DNA of 64,000 nucleotides from Methanolapillus ohkumae (GCF_032594355.1 NZ_CP131061.1:1116001-1180000); one strand, 5' to 3'. Shown: positions 18,347 through 27,169, counted from the stretch's first letter. Numbers and translations are program-made. Notes: a model not told the origin generated them from the letters alone.

Positions 18347-19066
18347 ATGAATTTTGAAGAATGGGCGCCTTATTATGAAAAAATTCTTACTGAATTTGGT
18401 TTTTCCAAAGAACGTGATGAAATGTCGGCCACCTATCTTTCCGCTTATTCTCTTCAAAATTTCGGTCCGGCTCTTTTGAATTTGGACCAAATCCGGGGAC
18501 GAAATGTGCTGATTTGTGGCAATGCGCCGGCACTTGAATCGGAGCTTTTGTCATTTTTTTCAAAAAGCGAAAACAATCCGGATTTTTTTTCCTCTCCGAT
18601 TTTTATTGCGGCCGACGGTGCGGCCTCTGTTTTAATGCAATTCCGGCAGCCGGACATTATTGTGACGGACCTGGATGGAAAACGTGAGAGGGACGCGGAA
18701 AATGAAATTTCTTGTTTTGCGTCCGGCGCAACGATTTTGGTTCACGCGCACGGAGATAATAGGGACAAACTGGAAAAATACCTTCCACAATTTAAAAAAG
18801 GAACCGGATTCTTTATTCCGACGTGCCAATGCCGGCCGCCGCGAAATATTTATAATTTTGGCGGATTTACGGATGGAGACCGGTGTATTTTTTTGGCGGA
18901 CGCTTTTGGCGCCCGAAATATTCTGCTGCTCGGATTTGATTTTAATGACCAACAGGTGACGGATTTTAAAAAGAAAAAGCTGGGGTGCGCTAAAAAATTG
19001 ATTCAAAAGGTAAATCAAAAAAGAATCAATCGCGGGGACTCTGAAATTTTATTTTTCAAAAAATAA
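18347..19066 (+). CDS. mptE: 6-hydroxymethylpterin diphosphokinase, MptE type
   Basis: A 239-residue DUF115-family enzyme that transfers diphosphate to 6-hydroxymethyl-7,8-dihydropterin. This is a step towards tetrahydromethanopterin or tetrahydrosarcinapterin, the C1 carrier of methanogens. Visible family motifs are NVLICGNAPALESEL, ADGAASVLM, DIIVTDLDG, LVHAHGDN and NFGGFTDGDR. The length fits the archaeal family. The start at 18347 gives the usual N-terminus (MNFEEWAPYYEKIL). It is divergent from the ABC exporter operon and followed by a DUF373 gene on the same strand. The stop is TAA. Confidence 0.9.
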   Translation: MNFEEWAPYYEKILTEFGFSKERDEMSATYLSAYSLQNFGPALLNLDQIRGRNVLICGNAPALESELLSFFSKSENNPDFFSSPIFIAADGAASVLMQFRQPDIIVTDLDGKRERDAENEISCFASGATILVHAHGDNRDKLEKYLPQFKKGTGFFIPTCQCRPPRNIYNFGGFTDGDRCIFLADAFGARNILLLGFDFNDQQVTDFKKKKLGCAKKLIQKVNQKRINRGDSEILFFKK

Positions 19067-19269
19067 ATGATTGAAAAACGGAAAAATTGGAAAGGAAAAA
19101 AAGAATCATTTGAAAAATTAAAAAATCCATATCTGACCTATAAATATATTAGGAATAAATCAAATTTATAAATCTAATCGATAAATCAAATTTAAATCAA
19201 AATTAATACAATTAGATAATTATACAATTATTCATATTTTTAAAAAGATTCTTTCCCGGATTTGAAAAA

Positions 19270-20532
19270 ATGGAGACGCTTGTCATTTGTATTGACCGAG
19301 ACAATGATCTTGGAGAAAAAGCCAAAGTGATTACGCCGGTGGTCGGGCGCGGCGCAAATATTGCGGCCGCCGTGAGTTTGGCAACCGCCGATCCGGAAGA
19401 TTCGGATACGAATACGATTTTTGGCGGCGTCCATATTTTGGATGAACTTCGAAGTCTTGGCGTGGATGCTGAAATCGTTTCCTTTGCGGGCGACAAAAAC
19501 GTCGGGACGATTTCGGATAAAAAAATCGCCGACCAATTGGATGATTTCTTAAAAAAGCAATCGGTAAAAAGTGCAATCTTTGTCTCCGACGGGGCCGAAG
19601 ACGAATCTCTTCTTCCACTGGTTCAGTCCCGGATGAAAGTGGATTCCGTCCGCCGCATTATTGTGATGCAAAACGAAAACTTGGAAAGCACGTACTATAT
19701 CATTAAAAATTTCCTGCGTGATCCGAAATTTCTTCAAACTTTCTTTGTCCCTCTCGGTTTGGCTTTAATTATTTATGCGGTGGCGATGGCAGCCGGCTAT
19801 CCGGGTCTTGCCGTTATCGGAACGCTTTTCATTGTCGGCCTTTACATGATTCTGCGCGCTTACGGCTGGGATGACCGGGTCACGGTGTTTTTTTCGGATT
19901 TGAAAAAAGCCTTTCGAGGACGCCAACTCTCATTTATTACAACGATTGCCGCCATGCTGACATTTTTGGTCGGAACAGCGATTGGCAGTGTCAGTGTTTG
20001 GGAAATCAGCAACATGAACAGCCTTGCGTTTTACGGCATTGTTCCGATGATTTCGCTGTTCATCAAAAAGACAATCCTTTGGTATTCCGCATCCATTTTC
20101 CTGTGGATTTTAGGTAAAATCTTTGACAGAATCGGTGCTCGGCAAGAATATACGGACTTGATTACGGAACTGCTGTTTACGCTTTCGGGAACGCTTCTTT
20201 TTTGGAGCGCCGGCAGTTATGTCCTGTCCGTTTCCATTCCGGAAAGCGGCTATGTCTTCCCGATAGAATATTTCATCTACAGCGTCGTTTTGGCGATTAT
20301 CATCGCCATGGCCGGCATTTACTTCTCCTTTGACGCAAAAGTCAACAAAATTAAAAAGGAAGAGACCGACTCATCAAAACCTGCGGTTTTGGAAAAAAAC
20401 AAATCAAAACCGGAAGATAAAATTGTGACAATTCCCATGGGCGGCCAAGACAGTGCCGGACAAAATGAACCGGATGACACCGATACGGAGGATATGGGAC
20501 CGGTCTCGATCAATATTGGAAATCAAAAATGA
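19270..20532 (+). CDS. DUF373 family membrane protein
   Basis: A 420-residue archaeal protein of unknown function. Residues 1-150 form a soluble domain (METLVICIDRDNDLGEKA, then VVGRGANIAAA, and FVSDGAEDESLLP). Residues about 155-360 carry around six membrane helices. The tail is charged and probably cytosolic. DUF373 proteins are widespread in Euryarchaeota without an assigned role. It ends with TGA 38 bases before the next gene's start, so the two are probably co-transcribed. Confidence 0.88.
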   Translation: METLVICIDRDNDLGEKAKVITPVVGRGANIAAAVSLATADPEDSDTNTIFGGVHILDELRSLGVDAEIVSFAGDKNVGTISDKKIADQLDDFLKKQSVKSAIFVSDGAEDESLLPLVQSRMKVDSVRRIIVMQNENLESTYYIIKNFLRDPKFLQTFFVPLGLALIIYAVAMAAGYPGLAVIGTLFIVGLYMILRAYGWDDRVTVFFSDLKKAFRGRQLSFITTIAAMLTFLVGTAIGSVSVWEISNMNSLAFYGIVPMISLFIKKTILWYSASIFLWILGKIFDRIGARQEYTDLITELLFTLSGTLLFWSAGSYVLSVSIPESGYVFPIEYFIYSVVLAIIIAMAGIYFSFDAKVNKIKKEETDSSKPAVLEKNKSKPEDKIVTIPMGGQDSAGQNEPDDTDTEDMGPVSINIGNQK

Positions 20533-20570
20533 AGCAAATTTCTATTTTTTTCATACAGGGGGTTTTAAAA

Positions 20571-22400
20571 ATGAATTCAGATCAAAATAAAAAAACACTC
20601 ATTTCTCTTTTTTTGACGCTAATCGCCGCTTTGGTTTTGTTTTATTTTCTCTTGCCGGCGATTAATATTAAGTCCACCGGCTTTTATATGTATCTCATCA
20701 TGGTCGTCGCCTCTTTTATTTTGATCCACTTGCTTTTGTCCGGATCGGGAAGCAACCTGAAATTCAAAAGAGAAATGATGGAAGACGGAACGTTTAAGAT
20801 TGTTTTGGACACAAACGGCAGTTCAAAACAAAAGCAAGAGGGACGGCAGAATTTTTCTCAAAATCCGTTTGAAACGTATGATCAAAAAACATCCGGCGGC
20901 AACTTTGAAGATTTTGATAAAACTTTGAAAAAATCAAAATCCAAAGCATTCAGTTATCCGGTCATGCTCATCATTTTGCTTCTCGGTATTGTTTTCATCG
21001 GCGGATTCTTGTCGGGACCCCTGATTTTTACCGACGAATACACCCGGCTGATTCATATTGAAACCGGCAATTTTGAAGAAGAAGTGGCGGAGATTTCCTA
21101 CGACCAAATTCCCTGGCTGGACAAAGCATCCGCGCAACGCCTCGGGGATCGCAAACTCGGAGAACTTGCGGACATGGTGTCGCAATTTGAAGTGGCGTCG
21201 GATTATACGCAAATCAATTACAAAAGCCGGCCGGTCCGAGTGACCCCGCTTCTGTATGGGGATGTTTTTAAATGGTTCAACAACCGCGAAAACGGAATTC
21301 CGGGATACATTCAAATCGATATGGTTACGCAGGAAGGCGATGTGGTCCGTCTGAGCGACGGTATCAAATATTCACGGTCGGAATACTTCGGGCGGTACAT
21401 TGACCGGTACATCCGATTTAATTATCCGACTTTTATGTTTGACACGCCGATTTTTGAAGTTGATGACAACGGAGATCCCTATTGGATTTGTCCAAAAGTC
21501 GTCAAAACAATCGGCCTTTTCGGCGGAACCGATGTGGATGGGGTTGTTGTTGTCAATGCGGTGACGGGAGAACATACATATTATGCGCCAAATGAAGTTC
21601 CGCAATGGATCGACCATGTTTATCCGGCGGAACTCATTATTGAACAGTATGACTATTATGGCAGCTACCAAGGCGGTTTTATCAATTCCATTTTCGGGCA
21701 GCGTGGCGTGACCATGACGACGGATGGTTACAATTATTTGGCGCTGAATGATGATGTTTATGTGTACACCGGAATCACGTCGGTTGGAAATGATGAATCC
21801 AACATTGGTTTTATTTTGGTGAACCAGCGGACCAAGGATTCCCGATATTATTCCATTCCGGGCGCGCACGAATATTCCGCGATGAGTTCGGCGGAAGGCG
21901 CGCTTCAGCATTTGAATTATGAAGCAACGTTCCCGCTTCTTCTCAATATCGCGGGGGAACCGACATATTTCATGGCGATGAAAGACTATTCCAACTTGGT
22001 GAAGCAGTATGCGATGGTGAATGTGAAAAGTTACAACATTGTGTCGACCGGAATGACGGTGGCGGAATGTGAGGAAAATTACATTCAATTGCTGTCCCGG
22101 CACTCGGGATCGACGATTGTGTCAACGCAAGGCATCAATGTAACGGGTGTGATTTCCGACATCCGGGTGTCTGTCATTGACGGCGACTCTCATTACTACA
22201 TCCGATTGGAAGGATCTCCGAAATATTATGTGATTTCAGCATCCGGCGACAACCGGGCAGTTCTTCTGAATGTCGGTGACCGTGTTATTCTCATAGCGGC
22301 CGAGACAAACAAGATGATTGAGCCGATTCGGTCATTTGAATGGGTGACGGCACCGCCGGCCACAGACAATTCATCGGTGTCGACAACGGTATCAACATAA
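20571..22400 (+). CDS. Large membrane-anchored protein, bacterial-like family, unknown
   Basis: A 609-residue protein. Two hydrophobic helices lie near residues 8-55, then a low-complexity Gln/Ser/Lys loop, another helix near 125-150, and a long extracellular part with many aromatic residues. Segments such as PVRVTPLLYGDVFKWFNN, GIPGYIQIDMVTQEGD, GIKYSRSEYFGR and FGGTDVDGVVV look like those of uncharacterised membrane proteins in Firmicutes. I recall this similarity but cannot test it here. The start at 20571 follows GGGGG by 8 bases; an in-frame ATG at 20529 overlapping the DUF373 stop is less likely. The final residues are Ser/Thr/Val-rich. The stop is TAA. Confidence 0.75.
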   Translation: MNSDQNKKTLISLFLTLIAALVLFYFLLPAINIKSTGFYMYLIMVVASFILIHLLLSGSGSNLKFKREMMEDGTFKIVLDTNGSSKQKQEGRQNFSQNPFETYDQKTSGGNFEDFDKTLKKSKSKAFSYPVMLIILLLGIVFIGGFLSGPLIFTDEYTRLIHIETGNFEEEVAEISYDQIPWLDKASAQRLGDRKLGELADMVSQFEVASDYTQINYKSRPVRVTPLLYGDVFKWFNNRENGIPGYIQIDMVTQEGDVVRLSDGIKYSRSEYFGRYIDRYIRFNYPTFMFDTPIFEVDDNGDPYWICPKVVKTIGLFGGTDVDGVVVVNAVTGEHTYYAPNEVPQWIDHVYPAELIIEQYDYYGSYQGGFINSIFGQRGVTMTTDGYNYLALNDDVYVYTGITSVGNDESNIGFILVNQRTKDSRYYSIPGAHEYSAMSSAEGALQHLNYEATFPLLLNIAGEPTYFMAMKDYSNLVKQYAMVNVKSYNIVSTGMTVAECEENYIQLLSRHSGSTIVSTQGINVTGVISDIRVSVIDGDSHYYIRLEGSPKYYVISASGDNRAVLLNVGDRVILIAAETNKMIEPIRSFEWVTAPPATDNSSVSTTVST

Positions 22401-22423
22401 ATATTGACCGGCAAAAAACAACC

Positions 22424-22460
22424 GTGTGTGCCGGAAACAATTATCAGGGCCGGCACACAC
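22424..22460 (+). terminator. Hairpin at the head of repeat A copy 8
   Basis: GTGTGTGCCGG pairs perfectly with CCGGCACACAC across a 15-base loop. It begins 23 bases after the stop codon at 22400, and the right arm is the GC-rich head of repeat A. Confidence 0.6.
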
Positions 22461-22560
22461 ACGCGTTATGGCAACACATTTTTGAAAAATAAATCAAAAC
22501 TGTGTGGGCATTTTTTGATGATTTTTCAAATCCGGGGTGCATTTTATTGAAAAAAACATG
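22446..22560 (+). repeat. Repeat A copy 8
   Basis: Contains GCGTTATGGCAACACATTTT, then TGAAAAATAAATCAAAAC, then a GGGCATTTTTTGATG segment and TTTTATTGAAAAAAA. It lies just downstream of the plus-strand gene ending at 22400 and is the best full-length example. Repeat B follows directly. Confidence 0.75.
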
Positions 22561-22810
22561 CAAACCCTCCCGAAAATTCGAGATGCTTTGCATCTCGAAT
22601 TTCTCGGAATAGTCATGATGAATAATCGAATTGACCGAAAAAATGCAGCAGTGGTGTAAAATTAGAAAACGCAGCAGCAATTCCAGAATAGCAAGCAGTT
22701 ATAACAGTACAAAAATAAAAATTGCGACTGAAAAGAAGCTGTTTCACATCAGCAAACCTTGGCGTCAAACTTTCTCCTTCATTTTAAAGATTCAAAGAGC
22801 ATTGCGGAGG
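22561..22810 (+). repeat. Repeat B copy 2
   Basis: Starts with a perfect ATTCGAGATGC/GCATCTCGAAT hairpin (22570-22606). GCAGCAG and GCAGCAGCAA words follow (22640-22690), then the ATTGCGACTGAAAAGAAG module and AGCAAACCTTGGCG. It ends with TTGCGGAGGAAATTTTCAGC. The last part overlaps the 3' end of the next minus-strand gene and supplies its final codons. Confidence 0.65.
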
Positions 22811-23333
22811 AAATTTTCAGCAATCTGTAAACTAAAAACCATCCATTTTTTTCAGCATATTTGTCTACAATTTTTTGAATTTGTTCTAAATCATTCTGAG
22901 TAATTTTACTACGCAATTCCTGGTCCGTTTGAATGATAATATACCCTTCACTACACGGTCCATAGCCAATTATAGAACCACCGTTTCGGGCAAGATATTT
23001 TCCAAAAGCCTCATCTTCAGCGATTTCATCAACAGTGTTGCTAATGGCTAGCCACCATTCATACGATTCTACACCCTTGTTTTTCAGGGGAACTTCTCCA
23101 TAAACTGCAAGAATATTATCATTCTTTGAGTAAGATAAAAAGGCTGTCGGATTTGTCTGTTTTGTTGAGTCGATAATTAGTTTTGTTTCTTCTTCCGTGT
23201 ATGGATTTTCTACAGATTTTCTCAGATCTTCTTCCCCTAAAACAGGAGAAATCAAACTCACTAAAATGAGTAGAATGAATAAAATGCCAACAATTTTTGA
23301 TTTTTTATCATATTTTTTAGCTCCATAAATAAT
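22779..23333 (-). CDS. Secreted small protein, unknown, with non-standard start
   Basis: About 184 residues, function not recognised. The frame runs from a charged N-terminus (GAKKYDKKSK) into a hydrophobic core (IVGILFILLILVSLISPVLG). This is a clear signal peptide, followed by an acidic soluble domain. No ATG, GTG or TTG lies in frame upstream of that peptide. GGTGAG at 23341-23346 is placed for an ATT codon at 23331-23333. The alternatives are a one-base indel in an A-run, linking to an out-of-frame ATG at 23326, or a GTG at 23261 inside the signal peptide. The last ~14 residues are encoded by repeat B sequence. The stop is TGA. Confidence 0.55.
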   Translation of the reverse strand: MIYGAKKYDKKSKIVGILFILLILVSLISPVLGEEDLRKSVENPYTEEETKLIIDSTKQTNPTAFLSYSKNDNILAVYGEVPLKNKGVESYEWWLAISNTVDEIAEDEAFGKYLARNGGSIIGYGPCSEGYIIIQTDQELRSKITQNDLEQIQKIVDKYAEKNGWFLVYRLLKISSAMLFESLK

Positions 23334-23372
23334 TGATATCTCACCATAGATATCAAAAATAATTTAACACAA

Positions 23373-23385
23373 GATATATTTATAT
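23373..23385 (-). promoter_or_regulatory. TATA box of the secreted small protein
   Basis: ATATAAATATATC on the minus strand. Transcription would start near 23350, just upstream of GGTGAG. This supports translation starting in the 23325-23340 region. Confidence 0.5.
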
Positions 23386-23399
23386 TATGTTAGATAAAA

Positions 23400-23690
23400 T
23401 ATTGTTTTGGAAGACTTATTCCTTTTGTTGATATAATAATTTGTGATTTTATTAACAAAAACCAATATTTAATTAAGTTATTGAAAAAAATGATCTCAAT
23501 TCATTTTATTTCATATTCAGCTTACTTAAGTTCTCAATTAATCAAATCATCTCGGGTAAATCAGATTCATTGCATCTGATTTACTCATTTTGTTTTTGAA
23601 AAAATATATTGGTGGAAAATGTAACTTCAACTAGAATGGAAACAAATTAAACCAATCTGAAAAAAATAATACAAAAGATCCATCCGCTGT
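23400..23690. other. Intergenic stretch with one hairpin
   Basis: AT-rich without coding character. At 23552-23588 lies a repeat-B-like hairpin (GTAAATCAGAT with ATCTGATTTAC, loop TCATTGC) with the GATGC/GCATC style apex partly kept. Confidence 0.45.
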
Positions 23691-23742
23691 TTTTTTAAAA
23701 TCTTTTAAAAATTGGTCGCTATAATGCGCGCGGCGGCAGCGC
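23690..23742 (-). repeat. Repeat A copy 9
   Basis: On the minus strand it reads GCCGCCGCGCGCATTATAGC, then GACCAATTTTTAAAAG. It lies about 145 bases downstream of the minus-strand gene ending at 23885, in its direction. Confidence 0.6.
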
Positions 23743-23749
23743 AAAAAAA

Positions 23750-23840
23750 ATGAAAAATGGTTAACAAATTGCAGAAATCTGAAAAATAATCAACAGATTG
23801 CAACAATTTGAAAAATTGTCAACAAATTGCAGCAAACCAT
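23750..23840 (-). repeat. Degenerate 28-30-bp units (repeat B type)
   Basis: Three degenerate units built on TTGCAGAAATCTGAAAAAT and AACAAATTGCAGCAA lie between the gene ending at 23885 and repeat A copy 9. They share GCAGCAA and AACAGAT words with 6212-6305 and 4345-4425. Confidence 0.55.
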
Positions 23841-23884
23841 CATTGAAAATGTGTATTTAGATATTATTTAGGAATATATGGATT

Positions 23885-24385
23885 TTATTTGTAATATTTG
23901 CCGGTACATTCCTGAATTGAAATTTCAATGACGGCTGTTGCTTTAATTGAATTTCCAAACTCTTGTCCAAAAAGAGACGGCGTATATTTTTCAACGATTT
24001 TTCGAAGCGCGTGTTCTTTTTCTTTTTCATCCGCAACTGTTTTGGCGGTTCCTTTGATGATAACGCTTTGGTAGACTGTGTTGACACCACACGGGTCATT
24101 GTCATCCGGCACCACGAATTTTTCAAATTTATCCACCTCAAATCCAACTTTCGGATTATTTCGGATATTTTCAAGCTTCTCACCCTTGATTAATCCGTGA
24201 ATGTAAATTTTACCGTCCCCATTATTGCCGTTCTCGTTTTTATCCTTCTCGTATACGAAATGAACCGGAACAACATAGGGAAATCCCGATGAATCCGCCG
24301 TCCCCAGACGGCCGACCGGTTCGCTTTTAAGAAGATCCCGGATTTCATTTTCAGACAACTGATGCGTTTTCATTCGATTTTGCAT
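23885..24385 (-). CDS. Pyridoxamine 5'-phosphate oxidase-like split-barrel protein
   Basis: A 166-residue protein with the FMN-binding split-barrel pattern: VGRLGTADSSGFPYVVPVHF, then KIYIHGLIKGEKLENIRNNPKVGFEVD. Relatives bind FMN, F420 or heme and act as small reductases or nitroimidazole-resistance (NimA-like) proteins. The lone Cys in DPCGVNTVYQSVIIKGTA is at the position seen in NimA-like members. GGGTGA lies 6 bases before the ATG. The stop is TAA. An Asn/Gly/Lys-rich loop (DKNENGNNGDGK) looks like a short expansion. Confidence 0.85.
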   Translation of the reverse strand: MQNRMKTHQLSENEIRDLLKSEPVGRLGTADSSGFPYVVPVHFVYEKDKNENGNNGDGKIYIHGLIKGEKLENIRNNPKVGFEVDKFEKFVVPDDNDPCGVNTVYQSVIIKGTAKTVADEKEKEHALRKIVEKYTPSLFGQEFGNSIKATAVIEISIQECTGKYYK

Positions 24386-24475
24386 TTTACTTCACCCTTT
24401 TTACAATGATTCAATTCAAATCGTTCAATTCAAGGGTTTAAATCATCAAAAAACTTTTGTCTGATATTCCTTGCT

Positions 24476-24491
24476 AATATTTTAATAATAT
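24476..24491 (+). promoter_or_regulatory. TATA box of the MgtE-like pair
   Basis: AATATTTTAATAATAT ends 20 bases before the ATG at 24511, so the transcript is probably leaderless. No ribosome binding site is visible at that start. Confidence 0.5.
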
Positions 24492-24510
24492 CCCTGCATT
24501 ATTTCAGTTC

Positions 24511-25125
24511 ATGCCTCACCGAGACCGTGAAAACGATGACTCCGACGTAGGTCAATATCTCGGAGAATACGCGAGCATCTCGTCCATTGTCAAAGAGGCA
24601 TTGCCTTTTGAACTCATCGCCGTGGTCGGGGGTATTGTTTCCGGCGTGATTTTGTCCGGCATGACATCAGAAATTGAGATGATTCCGGGACTCTTGATAA
24701 TTATTCCGGGAATTATGGGGCTTCGCGGAAATATCTCCTCAGCGCTTGGATCCCGGCTCGGAAGTGCCATTCACATGGGTCTGATTACGAATATTGATTT
24801 CAAAAACAAAGAATTATCCAACAACATCGTCGGTTCCATGATTTTAACGATTCTCATCTCCATCTTTTTGGGATTTTTAGGACATATTATTTCTCTTCTA
24901 TTGGGACTGGAAAGCGCCGGCCTCTTCTCTTTAATTTTAATTTCCCTTCTCTCCGGATTTTTCTCCGGAATTTTTTTGTCTTTCCTATCCGTGTTCTTAG
25001 CAATCGGAACCTTCAAATTCGGATTGGATCCGGATAACGTCGTCACACCATCTATCGCAACGATTGGCGATATTTTATCCATGATCATGATTTTCATAAT
25101 TGCGCGGCTGGTGATCATGTTATGA
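24511..25125 (+). CDS. MgtE/SLC41-like divalent cation transporter, half 1
   Basis: A 204-residue membrane protein with a short acidic N-terminus and about five helices, corresponding to one MgtE integral-membrane domain. The signature region GLRGNISSALGSRLGSAIHMG matches the SLC41/MgtE pattern for the ion path. It lacks the cytosolic CBS and N domains of bacterial MgtE. Its stop overlaps the start of the next gene by 4 bases (ATGA), and the two halves probably assemble into one Mg2+ or related cation transporter. The last helix has LDPDNVVTPSIATIGD, repeated in the partner. Confidence 0.88.
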   Translation: MPHRDRENDDSDVGQYLGEYASISSIVKEALPFELIAVVGGIVSGVILSGMTSEIEMIPGLLIIIPGIMGLRGNISSALGSRLGSAIHMGLITNIDFKNKELSNNIVGSMILTILISIFLGFLGHIISLLLGLESAGLFSLILISLLSGFFSGIFLSFLSVFLAIGTFKFGLDPDNVVTPSIATIGDILSMIMIFIIARLVIML

Positions 25126-25688
25126 CGTATTATACCGTCCGCGGTCTTGTTAAAAACGGCCTTCCGATTCTTTTTGTCACCTGTTTCATGGCAATTTTTG
25201 TCGGCCTCCTCCTTCGTTATCAGGAAGACGTGCTGATTGAATATCCGACACTCTTAATCTTGATGCCGGTTTTGCTTAAAATCGGAGGCGATACCGGAAG
25301 CATGCTGGCATCCCGGCTGTCCTCCGCTTACCATTTGGGTCTGAGCAGCAAAATCCGTAAAAATCCGGTCGTTCGAAACAGTGTGATTGCGGCGGTTATT
25401 GTCGCTGTTTTTTCCGGGATTTTTATCAGCCTGGTCATTTACGTGATTAACATCTATCTCGGATACGGCACATCCCTTTTTCTCATTATGAGCGTGAGCG
25501 CCATCGTTGTTACATTTGATATCCTTATCGTTTATTCGGTGACGGTCGGACTTTCTTACATTTCCCACAAAGCCGGACTGGATCCGGACGACACCGTCAT
25601 TCCGGTGGTCGCAAGTCTTGGGGATTTGGTCGGTGTCGTCGGGATGATGATCTCCGCCATTCTTTTCGGCCTTTACTTCCTGAATTGA
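25122..25688 (+). CDS. MgtE/SLC41-like divalent cation transporter, half 2
   Basis: A 188-residue partner of the preceding gene, with about five helices. KIGGDTGSMLASRLSSAYHLG and LDPDDTVIPVVASLGD repeat the two signature segments of half 1, so the pair arose by duplication. It contains the integral domain only. The PhoU/TrkA-C gene 125 bases downstream is a likely regulatory partner, as this gene order is common in methanogens. The stop is TGA. Confidence 0.88.
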   Translation: MTYYTVRGLVKNGLPILFVTCFMAIFVGLLLRYQEDVLIEYPTLLILMPVLLKIGGDTGSMLASRLSSAYHLGLSSKIRKNPVVRNSVIAAVIVAVFSGIFISLVIYVINIYLGYGTSLFLIMSVSAIVVTFDILIVYSVTVGLSYISHKAGLDPDDTVIPVVASLGDLVGVVGMMISAILFGLYFLN

Positions 25689-25813
25689 AATCTTTCAAAT
25701 TTTTCGATGAGACGATGATATTTATTCATATTATAAAATTTTATAAAAATAAGATTTAAAAGCAAAAATAACAATTTAGCAAATACAAACAATACTTAAT
25801 CAAATTCAAACGG

Positions 25814-27031
25814 ATGGTTTATCAGGTTATGACAAAAAAGCGGTACAAGTATGTGCCCAAAAATCTCAAGGAATTGCTCGTTGAGATGAAGGACACATCT
25901 GAGCTGATGATTGATTTGGCTTACTCGGCGATGATTTACGATGACGAAGACATTGCCGAAGAAGTGATGCATCTGGAAGAAAAAATGGATATGCTGGACT
26001 ATCACGTCAAAATGGGAGCCATGCTCAGCACGCGCCGGATTGAAGATGGCGAGCAGCTTTTGGGAGTTTTGGAAGTTGCGGCCGCTTCCGAATATATTGC
26101 AAACGCGGCGATGGAAATCTCCAAATGCGTTTTAATGGACATTTCCATTCCGGACCGTCTTAAAGTCGCACTGAGAAACGCCGATGAAACCATTGTCAAA
26201 GTCCGGGTGAATGAAGAATCCGAGATGGTCGGCCAGACACTTGGAGATTTGGAATTAGATATCGAGGCTGGCATGTGGATTATTGCCATCCGGCGCAACG
26301 CGGACTGGATTTACGCGCCAACCAAAGAAACCCGCCTCCGGCAAGGAGATGTTTTGATTGCGCGTGGTCATGATGAAGGCGTTCCGCTTTTCTTTGAGAA
26401 AGCGACCAACAAAATTTACACGCCCAGAAAAGTGATCGATTGCAATGAAACCGCCGGTTTTGAGCAGGCGATTGAAATCATTGTTGAAATGAAAAACATG
26501 TGCGAACTCTCCGTCGGTCTTGCGTATTCAGCGCTTTTGTTGAACAATAAAGATATCGCTCAGGAAGTTCAATCCATTGAGCAAACGCTGGATGAAATGA
26601 AATACGAAGTCCAAGAGCTTGTCCTCGAAGCCGCCTGTTCCATGGAATCGCCGTCCGAACTCAAAGGTGTTTTGATTTTGGCGAGCGCGTCTGAAAAGAT
26701 TTCCAATGCGGCATCCGACATTGCCGATCCGGTATTTCGGGAAATCGGGCTTCACCCGATTATCGCGATGGCCGTTCGTGAATCAGACGAAATCATCATC
26801 AAAATCGAAGTCGCCTCTTGTTCTCCGATTCTTGGAAAATCCCTCAAAGAACTTCGCTTGGAAACCGAAACCGGAATACATATTTTGGCGGTAAAACGGG
26901 ACAACCGCTGGATCTATTCCGTCAGCGGACGAATTACAATCCATGAAAATGATATTTTAATCGCACGCGGATCCCGGGTCGGTGAAGAAGCGTTGATTGA
27001 AATGTGCACTTGCCCGGTGGATTTGAAGTAA
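25814..27031 (+). CDS. PhoU/TrkA-C tandem-domain regulatory protein
   Basis: A 405-residue soluble protein made of two copies of the same two-domain unit. Each unit has a PhoU-like helical part (about 15-100 and 215-300, both with 'LVEMKDTSELMIDLAYSA'-type sequence). Each also has a TrkA_C/RCK_C domain (about 110-195 and 315-400, ending GDVLIARG and NDILIARG). RCK_C domains bind small ligands and gate ion transporters. With the upstream MgtE-like pair it probably controls cation flux. There is no NAD-binding TrkN domain. The stop is TAA. Confidence 0.88.
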   Translation: MVYQVMTKKRYKYVPKNLKELLVEMKDTSELMIDLAYSAMIYDDEDIAEEVMHLEEKMDMLDYHVKMGAMLSTRRIEDGEQLLGVLEVAAASEYIANAAMEISKCVLMDISIPDRLKVALRNADETIVKVRVNEESEMVGQTLGDLELDIEAGMWIIAIRRNADWIYAPTKETRLRQGDVLIARGHDEGVPLFFEKATNKIYTPRKVIDCNETAGFEQAIEIIVEMKNMCELSVGLAYSALLLNNKDIAQEVQSIEQTLDEMKYEVQELVLEAACSMESPSELKGVLILASASEKISNAASDIADPVFREIGLHPIIAMAVRESDEIIIKIEVASCSPILGKSLKELRLETETGIHILAVKRDNRWIYSVSGRITIHENDILIARGSRVGEEALIEMCTCPVDLK

Positions 27032-27059
27032 AAAAATCCGCAGGCTGTATTTTTTCATT

Positions 27060-27165
27060 TTTCTTTTTCATTTTTCATTTTTGTTTTTCATATTTTATCC
27101 TTTTTGTTTTTTTATTTTTGTTTTTTTATTTTTGTTTTTTATTTTTGTTTTTTGCTTTTGCTTTT
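27060..27165. repeat. T-rich tandem repeats after the PhoU/TrkA-C gene
   Basis: Reiterated TTTTTCATTTTT and TTTTTATTTTTG words. Archaeal termination favours T-rich tracts, so this may end the transcript. Confidence 0.45.
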
Positions 27166-27169
27166 ATTC

